The notes under the pieces: generated by a model | What the model was told of the DNA's origin: nothing | The model's database searches: none | The model's input: only the letters and a program-made list of their open reading frames with translations | Position numbers and translations under genes: made by a program | NCBI GenBank assembly: GCA_020849275.1 | Contig: JADLGO010000018.1 | Span: forward strand, 1 to 64,000 | DNA: 64,000 nt | Direction: 5' to 3' | Origin: Chthonomonadales bacterium | Lineage (GTDB): Bacteria > Armatimonadota > Chthonomonadetes > Chthonomonadales > CAJBBX01 | Shown here: positions 43,104-53,500 of the stretch, piece after piece | Layout: the number at the start of each line of letters is the position of its first letter | Position numbering within the stretch: position 1 is the first letter of the stretch

Positions 43104-45077
43104 ATGACCCGACCGCCCTATCTCGGCGCCGCCTACTATCCCGAGGACTGGCCGCTCGAGCAGATACCCGAGGACATCGCCCTGATGCAGCAGGCCGGCA
43201 TGAACGTGATGCGTGTCGGCGAGTTCGCCTGGAGCCGCCTGGAGCCGCAGGAGGGGCAGTACGACTTCGCATGGCTCCATCGCGTGGTGGACGCGCTCGG
43301 CGAGGCCGACATCGCGGTCATCCTGTGCACGCCGACCTGCACGCCGCCCGCTTGGCTCACCGAGCGCTATCCAGAGACGCTGCTCGTGGACGACTTCGGC
43401 CGCCGCGCCCAGCACGGCGCCCGCCGCCACGCCTGCCCGAACAGCCCGGTCTACCGCGAGCACTGCGCCCGCATCGTCGAGCGCATGGCCCGCGAGTTTG
43501 CGCGCGACGGCCGCGTGGTCGGCTGGCAGATCGACAACGAGATGTACCCGGGCGGGCGCGGCTGCTGCTGCCCGGTGTGCCACCGCAAATACCAGGACGC
43601 CATGCGCGGGCGCTTCGGGACCGTGGAGGCGCTGAACGCCGCGTGGGGCGCCGACCTCTGGAGCCAGACCTACCAGGCCTTCGGCCAACTCCCCGTGCCT
43701 CGCGGCGACACCTGGCACCATCCCTCGCTGCTCACCTCATGGATGGAGTTTCAGTCGGACTCCTACGTCGAGTTCACGGAGGCACAGGCCGACATCCTTC
43801 ATCGCCACGGCGCCCCGAACGTCGGCACCGACATGATGCCGGTCGCCGGGCTCAGCTACCCGCGTATCCACCGCAAGCTGGACCTGGTGCAGTTCAACCA
43901 CTATAACGGCATGGAGAACCTGTGGCAGGCGGCGTTCTGGATGGACTACTGCCGCCCGCTCAAGGAGCGTTCGTTCTGGAACACCGAGACGGCCACATGC
44001 TGGAACGGCGCCACCACCGCCAACGGCTACAAGGAGCCCGGGTTCTGCCGCGCCAACTCGTGGCTGCCCATCGCCCTCGGAGCGGAAGCGAACCTTTACT
44101 GGCTCTGGCGCGCCCACTGGAGCGGCCAGGAGTTGATGCACGGTTCGGTGGTCGATAGCTGGGGGCGCCCGCTGCACATCTTCGGCGAGGTGCGCGAGAT
44201 CGCCGACGGCTTCCGCACGGCCGGGGCGTTCCTCGCCGGCACGCTCCCCACCTCCTCGGGCCTGGCGATCCACTTCTCCTCCTGGGCCTGGTGGCTGTTC
44301 GAGTTTCAGCCGCAGGTCAACCGCTTCCGCTACGCCGACTACCTGATGCAGCGCGTCTACCGTCCGCTGGTGGACGCACAGATGCGGCCCGACGTCATCG
44401 ACCCCGGCGCCTCGCTCGATGGCTACCGCGTCGTCTGCTCGCCGTTCCTGCCGGCGCTCGATGAGGGCGGACTGCGCGAGCGCGTGCGCGACTGGGTGGA
44501 GGCCGGCGGCACCTGGATCGTCGGCCCGCTCTCCGACAACCGCGACCTGCACGCCGCCAAACCGCGTAACGCGCCCTTCTCCTGCCTGGAGGAGTGGGCC
44601 GGGGTCCACTGCCGCTACGCGTTGCCCGGCGACCCGCGCGACTTCGCCATCCGTTGGGCCGATGGGTCGACCGGCGCCGGGTCCGTGTGGTACGACGGCC
44701 TGGAGCCGCGGGGCGCCGAGCCGCTGGCCACCTACACCGAGGGGCCGCTGCTGGGCCTGGCCGCGGTCGTGAGGCGCTCGGTCGGCCGCGGACGGATCGT
44801 GATGCTCGGCACGATGCCACAGCCCGAGGAGATCCGGCGGCTCGCGCCCGCCGCGCTGGCGGAGGCCGGCGTGCTGCCCGCGGCCGACGCCTCGCCCAAC
44901 CTGTTGGTGGCGCCGCGCGCCGGCTCGGCCGGGCGCGGCCTGGTGGCCGTGGAGTTGCACAGCCAGCCCGCGCGCCTGCGACTGGCCCGGCCGGCCACCG
45001 ACCTGCTGAGCGGACGCGAGCTGGCGGGCACCGTCGACGTGCCTCCCTATGGCGTGCTCGTGCTGCGCGAAGCATAG
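43104..45077 (+). CDS. Beta-galactosidase, glycoside hydrolase family 42
   Basis: A 657-residue retaining beta-galactosidase without signal peptide, so cytoplasmic. The acid/base is Glu146 (WQIDNEMYP) and the nucleophile Glu295 (FWNTETATC). Cys111, Cys154, Cys156 and Cys159 match the four-Cys zinc site known from Thermus GH42. The TIM barrel (about 1-390) is followed by the trimerisation and beta domains. GH42 enzymes often trim galactan oligosaccharides. The start follows AGAGAGGA. Confidence 0.94.
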   Translation: MTRPPYLGAAYYPEDWPLEQIPEDIALMQQAGMNVMRVGEFAWSRLEPQEGQYDFAWLHRVVDALGEADIAVILCTPTCTPPAWLTERYPETLLVDDFGRRAQHGARRHACPNSPVYREHCARIVERMAREFARDGRVVGWQIDNEMYPGGRGCCCPVCHRKYQDAMRGRFGTVEALNAAWGADLWSQTYQAFGQLPVPRGDTWHHPSLLTSWMEFQSDSYVEFTEAQADILHRHGAPNVGTDMMPVAGLSYPRIHRKLDLVQFNHYNGMENLWQAAFWMDYCRPLKERSFWNTETATCWNGATTANGYKEPGFCRANSWLPIALGAEANLYWLWRAHWSGQELMHGSVVDSWGRPLHIFGEVREIADGFRTAGAFLAGTLPTSSGLAIHFSSWAWWLFEFQPQVNRFRYADYLMQRVYRPLVDAQMRPDVIDPGASLDGYRVVCSPFLPALDEGGLRERVRDWVEAGGTWIVGPLSDNRDLHAAKPRNAPFSCLEEWAGVHCRYALPGDPRDFAIRWADGSTGAGSVWYDGLEPRGAEPLATYTEGPLLGLAAVVRRSVGRGRIVMLGTMPQPEEIRRLAPAALAEAGVLPAADASPNLLVAPRAGSAGRGLVAVELHSQPARLRLARPATDLLSGRELAGTVDVPPYGVLVLREA

Positions 45078-45138
45078 GCCCGGCGCACCCGTCCGCCGCA
45101 CCGGAACCCCCACAGGGAACCGGGCGCGGCGCCGGGCC
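45077..45138. repeat. Inverted repeat between GH42 and the FAD oxidoreductase
   Basis: GGCCCGGCGC (45077-45086) and its complement (45129-45138) enclose 42 bases. It may end the GH42 transcript or form a leader of the next gene. Confidence 0.4.
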
Positions 45139-45179
45139 GTAGACCCATACGACACCATCCTCCCGCGAAGGAGAACCGC

Positions 45180-46427
45180 ATGGCCGAGAGCATCCAATAC
45201 CTGCTGCTGGGAGGAGGACTGGCCTCCGTGTGGGCCGCCCAGACCATCCGCGACCACGATGCGGAAGGAAGCATCCTGATCGTCGGCATGGAGAGGCACC
45301 CTCCCTACGACCGCCCTCCGCTCTCCAAGGAGTCCCTGGTCAACGACGCGTTCCAGCCGGACGACGCCTACAGCAAGGCCGACGGCTTCTACGCGGAGAA
45401 GGGAATCCAACTCCGAACCGGCGTGCGCGCCCTCTCGATCGATCGCGCAGCCCGCGCCGTCGCTCTCGACAACGGCGAAACCCTCCACTACGAGAAGCTG
45501 CTGATCGCGACCGGATCGACGCCCCGCTCGCTGAGCGTTCCGGGCGCCGACCTGGGCGGGGTCTACTGCCTGCGCACGATCGAGCAATCCGAGGCCATTC
45601 GCATCGCGTTCCAGCACAGCCGTCGCGCCGTGATCGTGGGCGCCGGCTACATGGGAATGGAGGTGGCGAGCGGCGCGCTGGTGCGCGGCCTGGAGACGAC
45701 GATCGTGGAGCACCACAACCAGCCGTGGGCCAGGTTCGCGAGCCCCACGCTCGGAGCGTTCATGCGGCGCTACTACGAGAGCAAGGGCGCGCGCTTCCTG
45801 TTCGGCGAGACCGTCACCGCCATCGAGGGCCAGGGAGCCGTCTCGGCGGTCAGGACGCAGGCCGGGCAGCGCCTCGAGGCGGATGTGGTGGTGACCGCCG
45901 TGGGGGTGACCCTCAACGTCGATCTGCCGCGCGAGGCCGGCCTCGAAATGGAAGGCAACGACGGCGTGCGCGTAGACGAGCACCTGCGGACGTCCGACCC
46001 GGCCATCTGGGCCGCCGGCGACATCGCGAGCTTCAGCGACGTGGCCCTGGGCAAGCGCTGGCGCGCCGAACACTTCCTGAACGCCAAGTGGCAGGGCCGG
46101 GCCGTCGGCGCCATCATGGCCGGCGGCGAGAAGCCCTATGACCAGGTGCCCTACTTCTACTCCGACTTCCTCGACTTGCACATGGCTCTTCGGGGCGACC
46201 CCGCCGCCGGCAAGGAAACGCGCGTGCTGGGAAGCATGGATGAGGCCGAGTTCGTAGAGCTCTACCCGGGCGACGACGGGACGCTGCGCATGGGCATCGG
46301 CATCAGCCACGTGGAGAAGAATCTCGACCCGATTTCCGACGGGCTGGAGAAGCTGATCCGGGCGAAGGCGCGCGTCGCGGACCTGACACCCGATCAGGTC
46401 GGCCTGGGCGCCACGGTGCCCGCATAG
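45180..46427 (+). CDS. FAD-dependent pyridine nucleotide-disulfide oxidoreductase
   Basis: A 415-residue flavoprotein of the rubredoxin/ferredoxin reductase and AIFM3-like group. The FAD-binding motif is LLLGGGLASVWAA (residues 8-20), the NAD(P)H motif is VIVGAGYMGMEVA (about 150-162), and the second FAD motif IWAAGDIAS is about 275. No redox-active CxxC is present, so it is not a thioredoxin- or lipoamide-type enzyme. A partner ferredoxin or Rieske protein is not adjacent. The ATG follows GAAGGAG. Confidence 0.88.
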   Translation: MAESIQYLLLGGGLASVWAAQTIRDHDAEGSILIVGMERHPPYDRPPLSKESLVNDAFQPDDAYSKADGFYAEKGIQLRTGVRALSIDRAARAVALDNGETLHYEKLLIATGSTPRSLSVPGADLGGVYCLRTIEQSEAIRIAFQHSRRAVIVGAGYMGMEVASGALVRGLETTIVEHHNQPWARFASPTLGAFMRRYYESKGARFLFGETVTAIEGQGAVSAVRTQAGQRLEADVVVTAVGVTLNVDLPREAGLEMEGNDGVRVDEHLRTSDPAIWAAGDIASFSDVALGKRWRAEHFLNAKWQGRAVGAIMAGGEKPYDQVPYFYSDFLDLHMALRGDPAAGKETRVLGSMDEAEFVELYPGDDGTLRMGIGISHVEKNLDPISDGLEKLIRAKARVADLTPDQVGLGATVPA

Positions 46428-46448
46428 GCCGCGGGCGCCGTCTTGATC

Positions 46449-46468
46449 GGGCCCCGGCGGCGGGGCCC
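46449..46468. terminator. Hairpin between convergent genes
   Basis: GGGCCCCG and CGGGGCCC with a 4-base loop, 22 bases after the oxidoreductase stop and 4 before the GH51 stop. There is no T tract. Confidence 0.5.
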
Positions 46469-46471
46469 AGG

Positions 46472-48013
46472 TCAGTGCAGGCGGCCGCGCAGGCGGACCA
46501 CGCTGGCGGGGTCCATCGCGACGCGGAGCGGGCCGCCCGCGCCGACGGCAAGGGAGCGCCGGGCCGAGAGCCGAACCCGGTCCGGCGCGTCGAAGGTGTT
46601 GTGCGCACGGATGTCGTCGGCCGCCAGCGCCACGTACTCGACCTCGTCCCAGGCCGCGCCGACCAACGCCACCTCGAGCTCGATCGCGCACGACGGATGC
46701 GTGTTGACCGCCGTCAGGCACAGCGCGCCGCCGAGAACGCTCGCGGAGCCGTGCACCGCCCGCAGCGGTGGAGCGGAGCCCGCCAGGTAGCAGCGGCGGC
46801 AGTGCTCGGCGGCCTCGCCGCCGTCGCTGACGGCCTCGGCCAGGGACTCGAAGCGCACGGCCTGCCCGCCGCGATGCGCACGGTAGAGGTCGAACACGTG
46901 GTAAGTTGGCGTCCGCAGACACCGGTCACCGTCGACGAGCAGCAGCGCCTGCAGCACGTTGATGAGCTGGGCGATGTTGGCCATGTATAGCTTGTCGGCG
47001 TGGTTGTGAAACACGTCGAGCGAGAGAGCGGCCACGCAGGCGTCGCGCATCGTGTTCTGCTGGTACAGTCCGCCCGCCGGCTTTCCGGCCTCCACCGGGT
47101 GCCAGGTCCCCCACTCATCCAGCAGGAGCCGGACACGGCGCTCCGGGTCCATCTCGTCCATGATGGAGCGCGTGCCGAGGATGACGCCCTCCACGGCGCG
47201 CGCCTTCGCGAGCAACTCCAGCCACTGCGCCTCGGTGAACTCGGTCGCGGTGCCCGCGGTGCCGCAGTAGTAGTGCGCCGCGAACCCCTGCACCGCCCCC
47301 AGACGGTTCCCGTAGTGCTCCCGCATGTGGCGCAGAAAGCGGCGCGTCCACGCCCAATCAGGTCCGTTCGGGCCGCAGGCGATGGCCTGCGGCGCCGTGC
47401 CGGAGTAGGCGGAGAGGTAGCTCCGAAAGCGGCAGAACTCCTCCGCGTACCGCTCCGGGCTCATGTCGCCGCCGCACGCCCAGTTCTCGTTGCCGATGCC
47501 CCACAGGCGCACGCCGAACGGCTCCTCGGCTCCGTTGGCGCGCCGCTCGTCAGCCAGCGCGGAGGGGCCGCCCTGGTTGCAGTACTCCGCCCAGTCCCGC
47601 AGGTCGGCGGGCGTCCCGGAGCCGAGGTTGGCCGCGAAGTAGGGCTCGGCGCCGATGGCGCGGCAGAAGGCAACGAACTCGTGCGTGCCGAAGCGGTTGG
47701 GCTCCGGAGCCAACCCCCAGTGGCGGTTCAGGCGCAGGGGCCGGCGCTCGACGGGGCCGATGCCGTCACGCCACCGGTAGTCATCGGCGAAGCAACCGCC
47801 CGGCCACCGTAGCACTGGCACGCCCAGCGGCTTCAGCGCGGCGACCACGTCGTCGCGGATGCCGTGCGTGTTCGGGATGCCGCAGTCCGGATCCACGCAG
47901 ATGCCCGGGTAGACGAGCTCGCCAAGATGCTCGGCGAACTGGCCGTGCAGGTACGGGTTGATGACGCCTATGGGCTCTCCCGGCACCACCACGACGCGCT
48001 GAACGCTCTCCAT
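46472..48013 (-). CDS. Alpha-L-arabinofuranosidase, glycoside hydrolase family 51
   Basis: A 513-residue enzyme releasing arabinofuranose from arabinan or arabinoxylan pieces. The acid/base is Glu176 (WGIGNENWACGG) and the nucleophile Glu300 (LLLDEWGTWH). FAEHLG near the N-terminus and RWPGGCFADDY are family motifs. A beta-sandwich domain closes the protein. There is no signal peptide, so it should act in the cytoplasm on imported oligosaccharides. The ATG follows GAGGAGCGAC. Confidence 0.93.
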   Translation of the reverse strand: MESVQRVVVVPGEPIGVINPYLHGQFAEHLGELVYPGICVDPDCGIPNTHGIRDDVVAALKPLGVPVLRWPGGCFADDYRWRDGIGPVERRPLRLNRHWGLAPEPNRFGTHEFVAFCRAIGAEPYFAANLGSGTPADLRDWAEYCNQGGPSALADERRANGAEEPFGVRLWGIGNENWACGGDMSPERYAEEFCRFRSYLSAYSGTAPQAIACGPNGPDWAWTRRFLRHMREHYGNRLGAVQGFAAHYYCGTAGTATEFTEAQWLELLAKARAVEGVILGTRSIMDEMDPERRVRLLLDEWGTWHPVEAGKPAGGLYQQNTMRDACVAALSLDVFHNHADKLYMANIAQLINVLQALLLVDGDRCLRTPTYHVFDLYRAHRGGQAVRFESLAEAVSDGGEAAEHCRRCYLAGSAPPLRAVHGSASVLGGALCLTAVNTHPSCAIELEVALVGAAWDEVEYVALAADDIRAHNTFDAPDRVRLSARRSLAVGAGGPLRVAMDPASVVRLRGRLH

Positions 48014-48069
48014 GTCGCTCCTCGGTGAAGAACCCTGGCCGCGGTGGCCTCGCGCCGCGCTCCCGGCCC

Positions 48070-49422
48070 TCAGAGGTACCCGCCCGCGGATCCGAGGTTG
48101 TTGCGGGCCACCGTCCCGGCCGCGTCGTCCTGGCGCAGGTTGGCCTCCACGTTGCGGTTCAGGATGTTGCCCTCCAGCACGGTGCGGTCGGCGCGGACGA
48201 GCTCCACGCCCACGCGGTTGTCCTGGATATCGTTGCCGCGCAGGACGTGGTCGCTAGGCCGGGCCGCCTCGCCGCCGCGCTTGTCCTCGGGCAGGTCACG
48301 AATGCCGTGGTCCTGGTCGGCGGCGATGCGAATGCCCTTCACGTTGCGCGTCATAACGTTCCTCTCGATCGTCCAGTGGTGGCTCGTGAGGCTCTCCGGA
48401 TAGGCCCGGGCGAACTGCTCGTTGTGGCGGCTCCAGAGGAGGATGCCGTGGCCGTTCGCCTGCAACGCGTTGCCGCGCACGGTCATGAGGTGACCGTTCT
48501 CCACCGCGACTCCGGCCTGCCGGTTCATGAGCATGCGGTTGTCCTCGAGGAGGCAATCCCAGGAGAAGCCGAGCCAGAAGCCATAGTTGCCGCGGTCGGC
48601 GTAGTTGCCCCGGAACACGTTGCCGCGACAGAAGGTAGCCTCGAAGGCGATGTTGGGGCTCAGCGAGCCGTCGTTCTCCTCGAAGAGGTTGTCGTCGCAG
48701 CCGCACGTCGTGCCGTCCGGCGCCAGCCCGGCCAGGAAGAAGCCGTCGCCGCCCAGGCGCGCCGTGTTGCGGCGAAAGACGTTCCGGCAGGAGGCGCGCA
48801 CGGCCAGGAAGCCGGTCGCGTCCGCCCCCATGTGCCCATAGTGACGCCCGCCCTCGCGCGGCTCGAACCGGCAGCAGTAGTCCGCGCTGTTCTCCTCGAA
48901 GAGGCTATCGCAGGTATGGCTCAGGTGGATGCCGTAGCCGCTGTTGTAGTTGGCCTGGTTGCGAAGAACGGTCAGGCGGGCGCAGTCGTAGGTAAGCAGC
49001 CCGCTCTGCTGGTGCTGAAGGTCGTTCTCCACCACCCGGCTGTCCGTCACCTCGTGCAGCAGGATGCCGCCGCCGTAGGACTGCTCGGCGTCGAGCCATA
49101 TGTCGAGGAACACGGTGTTCGGCGGCACCTCGGCGGTGTCCGCGACCTCGCAGCTCGCGAGGGTCAGACCGCGGCAGGCGCGAGCGCGCAGCCCGTGGTA
49201 GTAGCCTCGCAGGCGCACGCCACGCACGGTGACGTCGTGCCGACCCTCCACGCGGACGCCGGTCCCCTCGCGCCCGGCGCCGACCAGCAGCGCCCCACGG
49301 CCGTCCAGCGTCACGCCGTCGGCGGCGATGGTGATGCCGTGGGGCAGGTAGTGGACCCCGTCCGCCAGGACGGTATCGGCCCGGATCTCCATGCCGTCGA
49401 CAGGCACGATGGGCGCATTCAT
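48070..49422 (-). CDS. Right-handed parallel beta-helix repeat protein
   Basis: A 450-residue beta-helix protein with repeated turns (NDLQHQQSGLLTYDCARLTVLRN, GNALQANGHGILLW and others), as in NosD-like and carbohydrate-modifying beta-helix families. The Cys-rich middle (SADYCCRF, TTCGCDDN, ATFCRGN) is notable. There is no signal peptide, which is unusual for a polysaccharide lyase. The ATG at 49422 follows GGGGAGG. The catalytic class cannot be fixed. It is 56 bases upstream of GH51 and likely co-transcribed with it. Confidence 0.78.
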   Translation of the reverse strand: MNAPIVPVDGMEIRADTVLADGVHYLPHGITIAADGVTLDGRGALLVGAGREGTGVRVEGRHDVTVRGVRLRGYYHGLRARACRGLTLASCEVADTAEVPPNTVFLDIWLDAEQSYGGGILLHEVTDSRVVENDLQHQQSGLLTYDCARLTVLRNQANYNSGYGIHLSHTCDSLFEENSADYCCRFEPREGGRHYGHMGADATGFLAVRASCRNVFRRNTARLGGDGFFLAGLAPDGTTCGCDDNLFEENDGSLSPNIAFEATFCRGNVFRGNYADRGNYGFWLGFSWDCLLEDNRMLMNRQAGVAVENGHLMTVRGNALQANGHGILLWSRHNEQFARAYPESLTSHHWTIERNVMTRNVKGIRIAADQDHGIRDLPEDKRGGEAARPSDHVLRGNDIQDNRVGVELVRADRTVLEGNILNRNVEANLRQDDAAGTVARNNLGSAGGYL

Positions 49423-49674
49423 GATCGCCTCCCCGCGCGGCCCGTTGGCGCGCCGCGCTCCTACTGTACCCCGTTCCACGCCCACGCGCGCACGCGCGGG
49501 CCCCGAAGGCAGAGGGCGCGAGAGGGCTGCACGTCGGCCTCACGCTCCGTGCAGATCACGGCGGCGCGACCTTCATCCCACGAGGCAAGCCCATCGGCAT
49601 CAAGCGCGCTGAACCGCACCGTCGGCCCCCCGAACGGCGGCAACGCGGCTCCGCGGCCTCGTGACGCCCGCGCC

Positions 49675-50418
49675 TCAGCGAGCCGAGACCTCCAGCCCCT
49701 CCACGTCGAACAGCACGTTCAGGCTCGCGCGCATGTTGCGCGAGTCCCGCACGAACGCGAGGTAGTGGCGAAGCCGCTCGGCGCAGTTGAGGCTGTTGTG
49801 TGCGAGCACCAGGGCGCCCGGAGGCAGCTTGGGATAGGCGGCGTCAAGGATGTCCTGGTAGATTCCTTTTCCGCGCTCGCGGTCGCCGTCGGCATCCAGA
49901 TAGAGCAGGTCGATGGGCCCGGGGAAGTCGCGCACCACGTCCACGGCGTCGGCGGCGACCACATGCGCGACTCCCGTCGGGTCGACGCGCCTCATGTTGC
50001 GCTCGGCGCGCTCCGCCTCGGCCGGCTTGATCTCGACGCCGAGCAGGGCCTCGGCCGTGTAGGCGGCGCCGGGACCAACGGCCGCGCCCGCGTTGGAGAT
50101 GAAGGTGTTGCCGCAGAACACGCCAGCGGCGATCATGTTCGCCGGCTGCGCGATGGCATTGATCGCGTAGAGCAGGCGCTGCATGCGCGGCGTGATGGCC
50201 GTCCACGGGATCTCGAACAGATCGGCCACCGCCGCGCGGTGCGCCTCGAACCGATCCCGGTCGTACCGCGCATGCGGCAGAATGCCGGCCCGCGCCAGCG
50301 CATCGAGGGCACCCTCGACAACAGCGATCTCGCGTTCGGGAGGCTCGATTGTGCGATGCGGATCGGCGTACTCCATTCGGTAGGTCTCGAGGTCATCGGA
50401 TCGGAACACGAGCGACAT
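49675..50418 (-). CDS. Class I SAM-dependent methyltransferase (O-methyltransferase-like)
   Basis: A 247-residue protein. The core is a class I SAM fold: PANMIAAGVFCGNTF (motif I region), GVEIKPAEAERAERNMR (motif II) and IDLLYLDADGDRE (motif IV with metal-type Asp residues), similar to caffeoyl-CoA-type O-methyltransferases. An N-terminal helical part (residues 1-85) may bind substrate. The ATG follows GGGGGAGG. The substrate is unknown; its neighbours are carbohydrate enzymes. Confidence 0.75.
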   Translation of the reverse strand: MSLVFRSDDLETYRMEYADPHRTIEPPEREIAVVEGALDALARAGILPHARYDRDRFEAHRAAVADLFEIPWTAITPRMQRLLYAINAIAQPANMIAAGVFCGNTFISNAGAAVGPGAAYTAEALLGVEIKPAEAERAERNMRRVDPTGVAHVVAADAVDVVRDFPGPIDLLYLDADGDRERGKGIYQDILDAAYPKLPPGALVLAHNSLNCAERLRHYLAFVRDSRNMRASLNVLFDVEGLEVSAR

Positions 50419-50518
50419 GGCACCTCCCCCGGGCGCCCGCGGCCTCGTCGGACGGGCGTTTGGGCCATCTTAGCATCATCGTTGCGGCTCCGTGCGGCGC
50501 TCTCGAACCCGCGGCGCG

Positions 50519-53500
50519 TCAGGGCCCGTGGTCCGGCTCCCACCGTACGACCACCGGGCCAAACAGGCCGGCCTCGCGCACCTGCCCCATGCAGTTGCTC
50601 ATCAGGTTTCCGACGCGCACCCGCACGGCGTTTGGGCCGGGGCGCAGCGCCGCGCCCATGTCGAAGACATACGGCGGCCACAGCCGGGCGCCCATGCGGC
50701 GCCCGTTCACCCACACCTCCGCCATGTGCTCCACGTGCCCGAGGTCCAACATCGCGCCGCCCCGCGAGGCTGGCTGCGTCCATTCGGCCGTGTAGTCGAC
50801 GTAGCCCGTGAAGCGCTCCAGCCCGTGCCGGTTCCATGACTCCAGCGGAAGCGATAACCCCTCGCGCCGCGCGAGAGCATCGGGAATGGCCGCGCGACGC
50901 GGTACGGGAGGCTGCGTCTCCGCGTCGACCCTCCACGTCCAGGGGCCGGAGATCTCGGTCGCGACCGTGACCAACTCCCGCGCGGCCGCCTGCGTCGTCG
51001 CGCGCCGAGAGGGGTCGAACACGAGCCAGAACCCCTCCACCGGCCCGAACCGCAGCGACACCTCGCTCCCGCCGCCGCGCTCCCGCGACGCGATCGGGCG
51101 GACGGCGCCCGACTCGCAATCCCACACCTCGCAGGCCCCCCGCGCGCCGCGCACCGCCAACCGGCAGCTTCGCGACTCGCCGGTGTTGTTCGCCAGCCAG
51201 TACAGGTCGCACCCGTCCACCCGACGATGACTCTGCAGCATCGGGAAGGTCCCGGAAAGGAACCGGGCCTGCCGCGGGAGCGCGTTCGGCCCGGCCAGAG
51301 CCTCGGCGAGCGCGCGGCACCGCACGAACGAGGGCAGCGCCGCAAGGCGCGCCATGGTGGCGCGCATCGCCGGGTCGTCCATGCCCTCGTCTGTCGAGCC
51401 GACCGGCAGGTCGCCGAGCGCGTACACGCGGCCCCCCGCCCGGGCGAAAGCCACGAGCTTCGCGGCCACATCGCGCGGCAGGATCCGCATCGGCGGCAGC
51501 ACCACGGCGCGGAAGCGCAGATCGCCCAGCACCAGGGCGGCGCCGCGCACCGCCATGCGCCGCACGTAGTGGCGGTCGGCGATCAGGTACTCCACGCGCG
51601 CGGCGGTCAGGCCGGCGATCGCGTCGGAGTAGACCCGATCGATTCGGAGCAACTCCTCGCGGCGCGCGCCGCCGGCGGGCACCCCCGGGTACCCCGCGTC
51701 CAGCATCGACTCGTCCATGAGCGCCCAGATGCTGTCCATCGGGTTAAGGAGCAGCACGTCGGGCGCCGCCTGCCCGTGGGAGCTCACCCAGCACGCCCGC
51801 CGCGAGAAGTCGGTCCACAGGTGCAGGTAGGGCCAGTACGGGTTCTCGGTGAACCAGTCCGGCGGCCAGGGGTTGCCGTCGAAGGTCCGCGTCATGAAGA
51901 TGCCGTGGGGCACGATGTGGCTCACGCCCCAGGCCGTGGTAGCGTTCACCGCCTGCTTCATCAGAACCGGTGTCGCGTCCCAGCCGGCCACGCCCATCAG
52001 CTCCGTCTGGAGTCGCCGGCCCTCGAACTCGGCCACCGAGGCGGACTCCTTGAAATCGTGCACCTCGAGCGCCTTGCGGCCCAGGCAATCGGTGCCCGGC
52101 ATGGTGACGGCGCGCTGCGCCTTGAAGAAGTCGCCGACCGCGCTCGCCTGCAGCATCAGTGTCTCCTCCCAGAGGTTGGAGACGCAGTACATGCCGCGCG
52201 CGGCCAGCCACCGACTCACGCCTCCCAGGAACCGACCCGAGTAAAGGTCCGACACGGCCTCGAACCAATCCCAGCGCGCGCGCGCCCAGCGCCCCTCGGC
52301 GTCCTCGTCCAGCATCAGCGGCAGCCACTGGCGGAGGTCGCGCCCGGTTCGGCGCCGGTACGCGGCCGGCAGGTCGGGGGCCCACGCGAGCTTCCAGCCG
52401 TAGTCCCCCTCGTTGTCGACGAACACGCCGGGGATTCGACGCCCCATCTGGCCGCCAAAGCGACGCGCGTATGGCTCGTGCGCCAGGCCGATGAACACGC
52501 TGCCAAGGCGCGCATCGAGGTAGTTGACGCCGCCGCCATCCAGACCGGGGTGCTCGTAGGTAGTGAAGCTGTAGACCCGCCACGCGCCGGCCGGGGCTCG
52601 CCAGGCGAAGGACCTTCCGGCGCCGATCACGCGCAGCGTGGCGCTGCGAATCCGCGCCGGCACGCGAGCGGGCTCGTCGTTGAGGCGCCAGGGAGGCCCG
52701 CCCGCCGCGCCGACCACCGCGGCGGCCTGCCAGGCGCCGTCGTCGAAAGCCGGGTGCTCCCATCTTGGCGCGGCCGCCGCGCTCGCTCGCCAATCCGCCC
52801 CCGTGGCGATGTCCAGCGTGCGCCCGTCGGCGAACCGCACCCGCAGGCTGGCCGTCATGCCCGCCGGCCCGTCCAGGTTGGCGGCCTCGACCGCGACGAC
52901 GTTGAGGCCCGGGCGCAGCAGCCGTCGAACGTCCGCATCCTGGATGCGCGTCCAGTCGGCGCCGCGCGCGACCTCGGCGCCATTGATGCGAAGCACCACC
53001 TGGTTGTCCGCCGTGCCGCGAAGGCGCGCGGAGACGATCGGCCGGCCTGCCTCCAGCGTGAACGTCTTACGGAACCACGCCCTGGAGCTCTCGGCGGCGC
53101 CGCTCGCCGACCAGATCCAGGCTCCGAGCGGCGCGAGGGCAGTCGCGTCGGAGCGGCTCGTGTCGAACGGCGCGGCGTGCCGCGCTGCGACCGTGAAGAG
53201 CGAGGCGGGCAGGCCAACGCGCTCGCCGCCGGCCACGTCGAGCACGCGCGCCCTCACGGAGAGCGCCCGCAGCTCGGGGTGCAGCGCGGCGACCCGGCCC
53301 GCCGCCTGCCCGCTCGGCCACCAGTACTCGTCGCAGTAGCCCAGGTAGGCGCCGGCCCTCGACGCCTCGCCAAGCGCCGCGCCGAACTCCGAGAACCATC
53401 GTGGCGAGAGCCACTCCTCGCGCGGCAGCGAGGCGGCCCCGGGGGTCATGGCCATGCGCCCGTGCGCGTAGCCGGGATTGAGGCGCTGCCTCGCCATCTC

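Noticed and set aside
43737-46922. A 1061-codon open frame on the minus strand opposite GH42 and the FAD oxidoreductase
   Set aside because: It is antisense to two clear enzymes, has no recognisable domain, and its His/Arg/Gly-rich composition is typical of GC-rich shadow frames.
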